Shown here in pieces: positions 25,065-38,100 of a stretch of DNA of 64,000 nucleotides. The notes beneath the pieces are model-generated. The model ran no database searches. It was given only the letters and a program-made list of their open reading frames with translations, and had not been told where the DNA came from. Every line of letters starts with the position of its first letter. Positions within the stretch are counted from its first letter, which is position 1. A program made the position numbers and the translations under genes. This DNA comes from Krasilnikovozyma curviuscula (Eukaryota; Basidiomycota; Tremellomycetes; Cystofilobasidiales; Mrakiaceae), in contig MVAQ01000080.1 in the NCBI GenBank assembly GCA_014825775.1, forward strand, positions 1 to 64,000. Reading direction: 5' to 3'.

Positions 25065-25743
25065 GCCAGGCAGCGGGAGGGGGTTGATTCTGGTGTAGGT
25101 GCCGTCGAGAGCTTCAAGCAGGACTGGAGACGGGAAGAACGTCAGACTTGGACCCGTTTTCAGCACTTTTCACGACTCAAGCCTAGCTAGCATGCAAGGG
25201 TGTGAAAGTAAACTCACATTCGACACCACTGAGACACTTAAAAACAAAAGGCGGTGACGAAAGGCAGGGCAAAGAAATGAAGTTAGTTTCTACTTCAACA
25301 AACACGACTAAGCTGGAAAGAAAGATGTCTACCAGCCGCTAGTTCCCGTCTGGCTTTAATTGATTGGAGATCTACAGCCAAGGACAATTGCTTGACTTGG
25401 AATGTAGGTTCCGTTGAACGAGCAAAGGCGTGTTGACTTTTGACAAACAGCGGCGGCGCGAGCGAACGTGAGGGCTTTTACTCTTTGGGAAGGCGATCTT
25501 GCGTCTGGTGCAATTGAAAACAACTGCGTCAAGTCGTTCACCTCCAAGGGGTCAATGCGATCCTTTACGAAATTACCGAATGCGAAAAGGAACTTATTGA
25601 AAACAAAGAATACGTAAAGAATTGTTCTATGCGCAGGCAAACACTAGTACAAGACTAGAAGGCTACTACTTTCTAATCTCCGGAGCCCACCATCAACTGC
25701 ATTGTAACAACCGCAACCACCACCCTTTCAATCATAGAGATTT
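25065..25743 (-). promoter_or_regulatory. Upstream region of the Cdc11/Nud1-like gene
   Basis: About 680 nt 5' of the scaffold gene. The frame continues open upstream of the chosen ATG to an ATG at 25166, so a longer N-terminus is possible. Otherwise no gene is seen. Confidence 0.4.
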
Positions 25744-25923
25744 TCATTCTAGCACGTAACGAAAGTCGACGAAGGCATAGCTACCGCCCAGACGCCTTGT
25801 AAACGGCAGTTGCGATACATCTCCAATCTGGTGCTCAGAGGAGAGGTGGATAGGTACACCATGTTCGTTCTGAGTGAGTAAACCAAGATAGAGGTAGGGT
25901 ATGAAGAAGCCATCGTTGAAGCT
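25744..25923 (-). CDS. Possible terminal exon of an unrecognised gene
   Basis: A 60-codon stretch ending at TGA 25746-25744, preceded by a TTTAG acceptor. It reads SFNDGFFIPYLYLGLLTQ, then HGVPIHLSSEHQIGDV, then LPFTRRLGGSYAFVDFRYVLE. The composition looks protein-like (balanced, aromatic-rich, no low complexity), but I do not recognise the family and could not find a convincing upstream exon before VMA6 ends at 26375. It may be a small gene, a relic, or chance. Confidence 0.25.
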   Translation of the reverse strand, partial: SFNDGFFIPYLYLGLLTQNEHGVPIHLSSEHQIGDVSQLPFTRRLGGSYAFVDFRYVLE

Positions 25924-26374
25924 CTAAAGACGCTGGTTGTAGGGGAGGTGCTGGTCCTTGTGGTCGATGGACTGACTTCCGTGAAGCTAGACAGGAGATG
26001 ACCGCGGTTGAAAATCAAGGAGAGGACAGAGGAAGATCACAAGACATGTAACGAGGAGAGGGTTGGATCATTGGATCTCCATACACCCTTGGAAGGGCAT
26101 GTATAGAAAAATGTGCCACTGTGGAACCTTGGTAAGTAGGCGGACACCAGTATCTTTCAATAGCGCGTGGCCTGGTAGCTGTTACCTATCCCTCAAGATT
26201 TCGACTTGTGCTTTCCCTTACACTCTATCACAGAGTAAAACAAGAGAAAGGTTGTCTATTAGAGAAAGAACCGAAATCATGCGCTAAACCAAACCAAAAT
26301 ACAAAAAACCCTCTTCCTCCTACTCATCTCACCAAGCGAACTTAATCCTAGCTTTTATCTCCATCCGCAATCGT

Positions 26375-28127
26375 TTAGAAAATGGCGATGTAGTCGTTCA
26401 TTCTTTCTCTCTCGTCTTGGGCGATGCACCTGGCGCGCAAGAACACCGGAAGCCAGTCAGCTTGAGGGCAGTGAAGCCAAATGGGAATCCAACGAGACTC
26501 ACTCAGCAATCCAAGTCAAACTTCTGATCTCCTGCTCTTTCAACTTGACAAAGCTGTAGAAAACGGCGCTCTGGAACTGCTGCAAGAACGTCTTTTTGTT
26601 CAACTCGACGTCCCACCTAAAGAACTTATCCTCCAACGCATGGGTCGGATCATTTCCATAATCATCCCCACTGCCTCCTCCTCCTGATGAGCTTGTCGAA
26701 ACATCGAAGAACGCACGGTACTCGGCGATGCCTTCGCACGCCTGCTTGACCTGATCGACTTCATCCGCCCTCGCCAACAGGTTGTTCCCTTCGGGGTACA
26801 GCCTTCCGATGGTGGGGAATAGCCTTGCTCGACGTTCTTTGCTCAGGTCGGTGCCGAACGAGTTGAGGGTGATGTTGATGGAACGGCGGTCTGCTTCGAA
26901 GGCGAGGATCTGGGACATAATCTCGGAGGTTGGACCAGTCATTTGTGTCGTGCAGAAATGATGGAAGTCTTCGAGGTACGCTTTGTAGAGGGTATTTCTA
27001 ATAATTTCAATGTTGAGATCGTCTAAGTCCGCAGCTGAGAGACAATCCCTGAAGTAAGGAGCTGAGCGAAGGCGAGGGGTGAGAGGTTTGGCGCGCTACG
27101 AGAGAGACTGAGAAAGAACTCACCAAGTGGAGTTTCAACTAAAACGCTTTGGTAGAGTTCCTCGACGTTGGTAGCGACGCAGAGGGCAGGCATGGTGTCG
27201 AAGACACCAAGCGGGTGACAACGGTCCAAGAGCTCCCTGGTGTCACGTTCGTGCAGCGTTCCGAGAGTGAGCAGGATAACGTTATCTATCATGTAGGCGT
27301 AGCTAAAATGTTGGAAAATAAGGTCAGCTAGAAGGAATCTTGAATAATCTAGCCGTCGACTCACGTCATGTAATCGAGGAAAGTGCTGAGTGGCTCTACG
27401 GCGTTGCTCCTCAGGTACTGGAACTCAGCAACGAGCTTTTCAGTGGCCTATAATAGCAATGTCAATCAGAAAATGGCGATTGGTTGAACCGAAGAAGCAA
27501 TGAAGACAACAGGGCTCACCTTCTCAGCAATGGCAGCAGTGGAAAGAGGTAAAGGTTCATTGGCGAGGAAGTTTCCATAATCAGTCGAAGAAAGTTGGAG
27601 ACGGAAATCTAAGGATGACAGTAATTCAAGAAACAAAGATGAAGGAAAGTGCCGAGGTTGAAGTAGTCCAGTGAGGAAGCGTTGCAGCCAGGCAGTCGTC
27701 GGGTTGCGTTGAGCAAGGGGAGGGGTAGCGATGAAGACCGGCATCGAGAGCCAATCGAGCCAAAAACGAAACAATTCAGACACGACCAGTTAACAAGGAA
27801 GTAGACATTAGGATTCTGGTCAGTACACAGCTCTCAATATCCGTTTCACTCCTTCGGCCTCAACCTCAACGAGTAAATGCATGCACCAACTGACCTTCGA
27901 GAGTTTCACACTGTGTCAAGTTGGTGTAATTGGCCTGAGTCAATAGTGAATTTTTGTATCCTCTAACAACACCCTCGAGGTAGCCATTACTGGACTGGGA
28001 TGGAGGAAAAGCCATCAGTCGAGGTGCAGAGAGGCAAGCGAGGGAAGGGAGCGTCTAGGAGGTTAGCTTTTGGTCAAACTCGAGTCAGACAGAACTGATC
28101 ACTCACATTAAAGAACAAGGCTTCCAT
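26375..28127 (-). CDS. VMA6: V-type ATPase subunit d
   Basis: Subunit d of the vacuolar H+-ATPase; it sits on the membrane ring and couples the central rotor of V1 to Vo, needed for vacuole and endosome acidification. Seven exons (28127-28107, 27994-27895, 27608-27520, 27447-27365, 27302-27124, 27061-26503, 26429-26375) join to 361 residues. The family sequence runs throughout: MEALFFN with [113 protein letters not shown] and the C-terminal NDYIAIF. A Ser/Gly-rich insert ([13 protein letters not shown]) lies in the loop before [14 protein letters not shown], which makes it slightly longer than yeast Vma6 (345). The third intron boundary region (27894-27609) is unusually long at 286 nt. Confidence 0.96.
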
Positions 28128-29136
28128 TGCTGACCAGGGGTATCAGGGATGACGTTTGGGTGAGATGGTCGTCGTCAGAAAGGAGATGGGACGGGCCCTC
28201 GAGGTTGCGGGCTGAGAGCGACGTGCGACGATCCGCCACGACGAAGCCTACAGATTTTTATGGAGGAAGCGCTGCTGTCTGTGGGTTAGAATCGCTTAGC
28301 TTAAAGGATTGAAGGGTGTACGGAACTGTTTTTGATTATGTTCAATTTGACTGATAAGTGGCACACATTGGCTTCGCGAATCTGACAATTGTGGCGGCAG
28401 ACTTACGAAGACGTGGCTGGGTGCATACCTGATAGCTACCTTTTCCTATTATCTCTTGTGCTCGGGCATTGTTTACTCGAGTGAAGCACCTGCTGACGAT
28501 AAACTATTGCTGATTGCAAACTAAATCAATCTGGTTCTTCGTTCTTTGAACGTAGGCAATCTTTCAACGTAACTTTTGCTTCTTTACATATCGATGACTT
28601 TTTCTTCTGCATTACACCTGTTTGCGGAGGGCCGGCCTTTTTTTTTTGAGCGGAATAGTTAAAGGTTAGTTCACAAAACAGTGTTCGTCGTTCGGCAAGG
28701 CATAGAATATCCGTTTGAGAGGGGGTTCCGGGTAGATGGAAGCTTTGACAGATTTCTGCTAAAGCAAGGTGACACGAACAGATAATTAAAATGGGAAATG
28801 GTCCCAGTTCTTACATGGAGACTCTTCTCAAACTTGCTCACGGAGACGCACGCCGCAGGCTGATGCGATGCGAGCCTGACTCGAGCGCCATTGCGGTATC
28901 GAAAGTAAATCGAAGCCGAAAGTTATCAGGCGTAGAGATCGACATCTGAAGCGCTGCATACAATTAACAAAGAATATAACAAATCAATCAAATGAGCGTC
29001 CTGCAAGCAAAGGCATCAGTGGTATGAGAGTGTAGTGCAAAAGGGTTATCAAGTGAGCTGGGGAATAAGAGAAAAAAAAGCTGAGCAACGTCTATATGCA
29101 AGGGATAACATGTTGGTCGATTGGAAGGTGGGTGAG
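28128..29136. other. Intergenic: VMA6 promoter side and CSF1 3' end
   Basis: About 1 kb between two minus-strand genes. It should contain the VMA6 promoter and the CSF1 3' UTR. A T-rich run lies near 28640. No supported gene. Confidence 0.4.
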
Positions 29137-32100
29137 CTAGGCGGTCATGGAGTGCGAAGTGTTCGGTAGTTGCTTTTTGTACATTTCGTCGAGGCTGTGA
29201 TGGGAAAAAATAAAGAAGCATGAGTCATTCGATATGAGAAGATAATGTGGTAGGGATTTTCAGGAGCTTACCGCATCATCATCGTGTCGAGTGGTTTCGT
29301 TCCCAGCTCATGGATGTATTTTTTACTGTACAAAATGGAGCCCTGGTGAGTAAAAGCCTTCCAAAACCTTAAGATATATGACGTAACCCACCTCTTTATC
29401 AAATAAGGCGTTATAAACGCCTTCGTCGCACCAGTAGCTTCTCTGTATCAGACGAACTGGCTGGTCAGTCAAGGACCACGAGGAAAGGGCATAGAGAATG
29501 AGCAGTACTAACCCTAGTTGTCTGAGCCTCAGTTCATCTAAGACCTCTTCGATCATGTTGAACGTGTATGTGTGCTCTACATCAGTGACGGGAGCTTCTG
29601 GATTGAGATGGGCACCACCGCTGTTGTATTCCTGAGCCAACGCAGACTGAAGTCGCTGCCATGATCCGATTCCTTCGTCGACGTCAATCCTCACGCCAGT
29701 GACCAGATTCAAAAATTGTTTCCAGAAGGCTGGGTTCAAGCTAACTGACAGGTAGCCGTCAAAGTTGAGTCGGTAGATTGTGTCGTAGGTGTCTAGTGAC
29801 GTCTCTGTGGTATCCATGTAGACAGACTGCACAAAAAGGATGGAAGGAGTGAGTGTTAATTTCATTGATACTCCCTCCATTGGCAACTCACAATACTTGG
29901 AGCCAACAAGAGCTGAATCTTGGAAGCACTAGCGATGGCCATGGTGATCCAGCCCGATGCAGAGTAGTCTGTCGACTCCACTTTGTCTTTAGAAAGGCGT
30001 GGTTCGTATCGCCTAAGCGAAGGACCGGTGACTTTGAAGTCCAGGACTCGATGAATGGGTATACTTGGACGGACATCTCGAGTCAACACTGAGGACAAAT
30101 CATCCACCTTCACACCAAACATGACGACATCTCCCATGGAATCAGGATATGCAATTATTCGGACGGAGCCAGTACTAAGTTTCAGGTGTTGGAGGGTTCG
30201 GAGACTGAAAGCGTCAATTTCGTGCTTGACTTTGGCTCGCGCTGTATCAATCATGCCTCTAGCGAGGTCCATCATTTTGTTCTCCTGGAAGAAGGTGCAG
30301 TGTAAAAACCACGTTAGAAAACATCCAAAAGTGCAGATTGGAAGTAGAACCCACAGCTTTAGCGCTAGCTTGGGTGACCTTATAGGTGAGCGAATCCGAA
30401 GCAGCGGCTTGGACGGCCTCCAGATGCAAAACTCTGACCTTCGTGATGAGGCTGAGCAAGAAACCAACTGCGAAACAAGTAATTAGGGTTATTGAGAAGT
30501 AGCAAGTACGATCCGATGGCAGCTTACTGGAAGGAGATGTCAGAGCAACATCTAATTTGCCAAGAGTGACGTCGAAGTTAGCACGAAGTTCCTGCTTCGA
30601 TTCTGCTGAAGACCAGTCGTCCCAAATCCGTAAACTGACAGGTTCGAGTCTAAGAAATAGATACTCAGCGTCAGAACAGATGAACAGCAGTACAAAAGAA
30701 GTGGGGCTCACTCTAGCCGCAATACAGGTAAGTTGTTGGAGCACAAATAAGCATTCAAAGTACCCAAATTGAGTCTTGTCATTAGAATACTAGCTCTCTT
30801 CTTCGACAAATTTTTGCTGTGTCGCAAAGTTTCCAAAGCCAAGGATGGCAGCGAGATATTTCCAGACAGCTCCCCGTCAGCCAGGAGAGACATATCATTG
30901 AAGCTAAAAGAGAGTTCTTGATGTGCGCCGAAGTAGTTTCTGAAGATCATCTCGTCTACCTGAAGATCCAAACTACTACTACCGAGATTGACGAAGAGCT
31001 TGAATGGTCGTACTCGGAGCAAGACAGCAACAACTTGGATTGAAGACTCTTCAGGCAAAGAAATCGGTTTTGAAGGCTGAGGTTCGGGTATCTGAGATGC
31101 CAAAGCCATAGGTGCTGGAAGGGAATCAAGCCAAACTGCCTTGAAGGTGAGCCAATCCTGGAAACGCGAGAACTGCATCTTGCCAGAAAATTGGGTATCA
31201 ATAGTGATAGTGAGGGCGTGTTTGATGATGGATGGGGGCTGATCTTCATGAGGCACAAGTTTCGAAAGGCTGACAGCGATGGCAATGTCTCTGGCTTCCA
31301 TCTCAAGCGCACTGTCTTCGTCCTCACTGGTGATTGCTTGAAGTCTGTGGGTAAGATTTCCGCTGACACCACCTACGGTGATTCCAAAATCAACGGCCTC
31401 AAATCCTGGAGATAGATTAAGAATCTAATTGATAAAGAAGAGAGGGGCAAGTTCAGAGTGAGATTCAAGACAATGAGGAAGAACGCAGACGAACAGCACC
31501 GCCACTCTTCCAGTGAACTCCCGCAACAACATCCCTCTCACACATCAAACGAAGCCAAGAGTCATCAATCTTGATACTGAAGCGGATATTAGTGTCTTTC
31601 AGGAAAGTAGGTGGAGCTATGAACGGCACTGATGAAACGTCGGCTTTGGCGGTCTCAGGGGGAAGTGACTTGAGAGGAACCTCAGGAGAGGATAACGTCT
31701 GCTCTTGTCCAATACGATGCTCAATAGCGTGAAGGGTGTGAATAAAGAAGGGGAGGATTGTAGGATGCAATACGTTTTGACTGCCGTGTATAAGGACTCT
31801 CAAGATCAGATTGGAAGAGGAAGAGGTGTTGGGGTTGTAATAGTCACACCAGAGTGAAGCCTTGGGAAGGGTGATTGAATCCGTTCTGTATTGCAATTTT
31901 TGACCTTGAGATATTGAGACAACTCGGCGCAACGAGTGATCGTCGTCCTTGTCCCACGCAACACTCTGAGCGAGAGTGTGAAGTGAGACAACTCCATTTA
32001 CGAACTCGAAGGATGCTTCGATGGTTTTGGCCTTGGATTTCAGAGAAGAGATCTTCACTTTAGATGTCTCAGGTTGAGTAGTCCAAGAAGTGCTGAATTC

Positions 32101-35100
32101 AGTTGCGTGTTGATTCTGAAGCTTCTCAAGTCGCCGTTTCCCATGGTGATAGACATCCAACAGACCAAAGACGTAGGTTGGAAGATTGGTGTCCAAATCG
32201 ACGTTGAGGCCATCCACGTAAGATTTCACCAAAAAGACGTTGTTGATCTCTGTCTGAGGATTGTGCACCTCACAGTGCATTCTTGTGAACATGATGCGAT
32301 TGAGAGAAGCATGGGTAGCTCCATCAAAGTGGGTCGCTTGAGTCTGATCGAAGCTGGAAGAGAACGCAAGGAGGAAGCTTCAGTACTGAAATGAAAGTGA
32401 TTGGGCTGATATAACTCACCATGGAACAAACTGTAGAGATAGAGAGCTGATGTCCGCTCGCCCCGTTTCGTAGCGCTTTGTGAAAAACTCCATCCTGGGG
32501 ATAGAGAATAGGAACGCAGGAACAGCACCGAGACTGCGTTGCTGACCATATATCTCATCAAAGGTCAGAGGAAGAGCGAATCCCAAACCGTCAACCACCA
32601 AAGATATCGCGAGCTGGTCTAGCCAGCTGCTGTTGGTCGCCGCGCTGGTATTGTGATGCGCGTTTTGGGTGGCAGCTGCAGCATTATCTGTAGCCAAGAT
32701 CTTCTCTACTGTCGCACCTAGCTGCTCCAGATGAACAGACTGCTTGTCCAATCGAGTCTTTAGTTCAGCAATGTAGTGGTCGATGAGATCCGCAAGGGCA
32801 GATACAGCTGCAGCTTGGACCATCCCATGAACAGCCTCAAGGCGAATGTTGAGCTGCTGGAGGTCAGTCTCGTGATGTGATGGTCGGTTACCAGCCTTGT
32901 CTTTACTAAAAGGTTTGTTTTGAATCTTGACGTCTACTGTAGCGTAAGCAGACCTGTATCGACGATCTGTTCCCACCATTCCAGCAGTAGTGCGTTGGGA
33001 GGAGATGTGAGCCAAGCTGAGGGCAAGGTGTTCGATAGAGAGAGACCAGGCGTGAGGAGAAGATCCGGATTGGTGAGTTTGAAGTCTTCCTTTCACCATG
33101 GAGGCTTCCAGGTACTGAGTAGACGTCATTCCTTCGAGTCCAACTCGGAAGCCCCTCAGAGCAACGGATATAGTTGAAGGGGGTAGGGCAAATGGCTTGG
33201 CTGGAGAGGCGGATGGTTGGACGGCGTCAGCTTTTTGGAAGTCAACCTTGGCATTGCTGTACAGCTCAGCAACCTCTCGAGCGAACTGCAGAACAGCAGT
33301 TACAAGACCATCAATAACCTGAGACCGAGATAAGAAAGCAGCTGTCAGTAAAATATTCAACTGGAGGAAATTATCAAAATCTTTCTACTAACCTCTGGGC
33401 GAAGAAGGACATCTACGAAGTCCATGACTACCACAACCTGAAGGACCACTGAATGGTGAGAGCTGACCATCACCGACTCAACACGAAGAGCAGGAACTGA
33501 AACTTGGACGCTGGCTTCCGCTCTGGATGGAAGAGCAATTTCGGAAGGAGTCGTGGGGACGAAGCGAAGTTTCTGCGACCCAAGTTGAATCCCAAGTCCA
33601 TTGCCCTGACACAGAAAACTGGATGTTTCCTTGGCCTCCAAATCAAGCATAACATCAAAGAAAGCCCAAGAGATCCACAGCTCTGGATTGACGCGCACAT
33701 CAAATTCCAACTGTTTCAAGAGAATGGTGATGGAGAAGTTGTCCATGAAAGGCTGTCTAGCAGAGGGTGAAATCACAGGAGGAACCGGCGCAGGGCCAGG
33801 AGAGATGCCATCGTGGGCTTCAATTTCTCGGAAGATATCTTGTACAATGGGTTCAAAGGACCTAGAACACCTTGGGTTAATATCCAAATCGTAGCTCGCG
33901 GCAAGTCGATACTCACGGAACACTCCTTTTCTTCCACTCACTGATGAATGTATACAACCCTCTCAAATCACCTTCAGCACTGTTTCTCAGACGACCAAAT
34001 GTGAGCACCGCGGAAGAAGTTCTGTAAGGAACACCAGTTTCGGACGGTGTTTGCCGGAAATTGGTCCTAGAGGATGCGTTGGAGAGTTCTATTGCCAACA
34101 GAGTTCTGCGAGATAAATTAGAACGACCCTTGACATCATGAGCCGACACCTTCAACCGGTCGATAAACAAACCAGCAGCACCAAAGACTTGAGCTTTACG
34201 CTGGTCCTCTGAGGGCAGGTCAATCAAGACTGAAGTTGTAACTTGGCCAGCATCGCCAGCAAGATCCAGTTCGAGGCCGTTGACTTGAAGGTTAAATCCA
34301 ATTTTTTGGAAGAGGAAACTTGCTTCTACTGCACACTATAGTAAAGATAAGTAGACAAAACAGTGAAAGTTAGTTTGTCCCTCACTTCTGTAAGGCATTC
34401 AACTTACACTCTCGAACCCAAGAGGGGTTTTTGATCTAGATTCTACCGCTGGGGCAGACTGTACTGGTTGAGCTATTTCTTCCCTTAACAATCGTATCCT
34501 CTCGTCGAACAATCGCCTGATCTTCAGCACGTGCCTAATGAGAATCAGCAGCGCAGGAGTGACCTCGATACCAAAGTTTCCTAGAGCAGATTGTATGAGG
34601 AACCTAAGAGAGGATTTTCGTTGACTGGATGATGTCATTATATGTTCGATCAGGCTCCTAAAGGTAAGGTTGTAAGGACCAAGCTTGAAACGTCCAGCGG
34701 CGGCATGAATTCCAGTGGCGTCTTGATGGTTCACAATCAGATGACCAAGTGATACCGTCAGTGAGTTACCAGAGAGTAGCAGGGGAAACCGATGCTTTTG
34801 TGAAACTGGAACCGGAGGAGGAGTCACATTCGAGGTGGCAGAATGGAGCGTTGCTAACAGCCGCACATGGACATCCTCCGTGTTCTCCAACTCGGCATGC
34901 CGTTCCCAAGCTCTCCAACCGCGCAGAGTTTCAACAACACTGGCGTAAAGGTCATCCGAAGAACCCATCACTGGGCCAGAGCGCCGAGCAAGTTGTTTCT
35001 TGAGGAAAGCGACTTGAATGGTAGTCAATCGGCGGTAGCAGTGACGAAGATGAGCAACGATTTGCCATCCCAAAGCTGATCGTATGTTGTACGCTGTCCC

Positions 35101-38100
35101 AGAGAGAAGGTATGAAGAGCTGTTGAAAAATGCTAGAGGAGCAAAACAAAGAGGGTATCAGGGCGATTCCCATCTAGCCGGGTCACTAATGACTGCCTTA
35201 CCTGGGTCCGTAGTAATATTGTTCTCTTTGGCCGAAGAAAGAATGTACCATACAGCGTACAATGTTCTTCGTAACGAAGCCACGTGCCGAGAAGCTAGTG
35301 ACTTCTTCAGGTCTCGCGAGACTGTCATGTAGTCAAAAGCGCTTCCCACCAGCAGCTCACAAGTAGAGTCTAGCCACTCGATGGATGAGTCGCCAACTTT
35401 GACACTAATGTCGTTGGATTCTGATGATAGAGAGGCCAACATCACCATGTCCGAGATTTGCAGGTCGAGAGCAACCAGTATGTTAAGATCGGTCCTGGCT
35501 CCTCTGTCGTCTCCATGGTACGAGATGCTGGAGCGTCGTCGGTTGGCGAAGTTCATCTGCTTGGTAATTTGCTGAACTGAGAGACGTGTATCTACGGCTT
35601 TGAGGTGCAATCTCGTCTGAGGGCAGGACTGAAGAGAACGGTATTTGGCAGTTTCTAGCAAGCAATCGGTGCGTCCCACGGCAAGTTCCACGATTGCGAC
35701 CAGATCCGAGGCATTATCTGAATATCTTAAAGGGGCAGATTCAGTCTTGAGAAGTTGAGCGTCTTCAGCTTTAAGAGCAAGTTGCATGGTTTTAAGCCTG
35801 AGGCCAGCGAGGTTGATCTCGACCCGAGAGGATTGAGAGACAATCTCCTGAGATGCAGAGGTCTTTTCAGGAAAGCTCAACTCAACTGCAAGTAGCGAGT
35901 CGATAACAGACTCTGCGCTGGGAGGCTGTTCGACAACAAAAGGAATCAGCGATTGACCGCCATCTGAAGAGCCAATGCAAAACCAAATTCACCACTGATA
36001 CAAGCTGATCTGCCAAGCTTTTTATCACTTCAAGGGCTGATGGAGTGACGAACAGGAATAACTCTTCCTGGCAACGAAGATGAATGTATGATGTTGCAGT
36101 TGTAGACGGAGAGTCGTTAGAGTCGGAAGGAGTAGGCGGAGTGTCACTCCCAGCAGCTTCTAAAGGAGCCGGTTGCTTTAAGGTATCGTAATCCTAGAAA
36201 GGAGAACATAATCACTAGGTTGAAGGTAAGCCTAATGGCAAATACAACTTACGTCAAGAGGGAATGTGCTAGTATCACATGTGAGTTGGACGCCAGCATT
36301 CGAATTGAGATTCACGGTTCGCAGTAGAGACGATATGATGGAGTTGGAGGGTAGTATGTGACGTATTGGATGGGAGATGGCTAATAAAGAATAAAAAAGA
36401 TGAGAACACGGGACGAAAGCAAGCTACACAAAAGTATTCACTGGTTTCAGAGCTTCCAGACGATGTCGAAACAGACCCAGATTCATCTGAACTTGACTCT
36501 GACGTTGGGCGAGTATTGATAGAAGTGCGTTTAGAGGGCGCTTTTGAACGATGGAAAGAGCGCCTGAGCCATAGGGAAAGTTAGTGGGCGAGATACCGAT
36601 ATGGACAAAAATGAAACTCACGATTGGACAATACTTGAAGACGACTCATCACCATCACTACTGTCGTATCCATTGTTCTGAGATTTGCCGAAAAGCTCTT
36701 CAGAAGCAGATGAAGTGAGGCTATTATTGTCAGTGTCATGGTCTATATGTGAGAAGAAGCAGTGTCAATTGCACGACAACTAAATGAAATCCGAGCAACT
36801 GCCGAGCAACTGAGTAAAACGTACAGTTTCCATGTGGAAGAGGGTAAGGAATATAGTGACGGTGAATATGCGACGGTGGACTGCACTTCTCGAGATGAGG
36901 GTAAAGAGCTGAGACGCGATGGGTTAGTTTATCTTGGGCCATGACAAATTCAGCCTGCTTTTGAGCAGAGTCCTTGGAGTCTATAGGGGAAGAGAAGAGA
37001 TCGATGTTGAGGTCGAAGGCGAAAGCTCCAACTTCTGACCAAGGAGAGCTTTTGTGAGCAGCGGGAACTAACATTCTCACGATCGCACGAGGAAGTACGA
37101 TGGAGGTGATACTGCGATAGTCAGCCGTGGCCAAATCATTGAAGTTGAAATTAAAAGCTTTCGGGACAAGAACTTGAATCGCAGAGGCATCAGACCAAAG
37201 AGTCGTCTCCAGCCCTTTCAAAGAAAGTTTGAAGAAGGTGACTAAACAATGAAAAGAAAAATGGTTTGAAATTTGTGACTGATGAGATTCTAGTCAAGTA
37301 CACTTACTGTCAGGATCAAGAGCGACGGACACATTGGCTGCATTACATCGATCCGAAAAATTGGTCGAGAAGGCTCGTCCGACATTTTGCAAAGCCAACA
37401 ACATGCGGACTGTAAGATGACCATTGATTTTGCCAATCATCGCTTCCCAGAGACAGAGGTACGTGGCAGTTTTCGGCTGAGGGCCGAACAATCGATTCCC
37501 GATAAGATCAATCCCTGGTCGGAAGAGCGCAGTCAGCTTAAAATCAAACAGGAAATCATCCGAAACTTACCATCGATGATGACACACTCCTTAGAGCTAG
37601 AATGAGGGATTTTGCTCTGCTCAAATGCCGACGTAGCATCCGGTAAGCTATACAGCAGTGCTGGTTGGACGTTCAAAACGATCTCTGAAATCAAAATAAG
37701 GTAAAAGCCAGGTCAGCCTCCGGGGAAATTTGGGAAATTAAAATTGGTGAAAAGATGTTGACCCATGTAGTAGTCATTCAGACGTAGTGCCAACTGGATT
37801 TCCGACAGTTTCATAACGGCAGCTGCCTTGCAGTCTTCCACGTCCTCCGGCAGGATCAGAATACCCTCTTGAATGATCAATGACAAAGCCACCTCGAACG
37901 AATCAGACTGGGAGCGAGAAAATGAGTAGCTATATAGTCAAACCATTCGGAGTAGTATCCACCGAACATCAACTCACCCCACCAGGTCGATACTTCGCTG
38001 CGACAGGATCGCCAATTTCACCTCTTTCACGCTTCTCCTTGTACTCTTCCAAAGTTGTCTAGATCAGAATGCAACGGAAAGAGGTCAGTGAATGAGAAAC

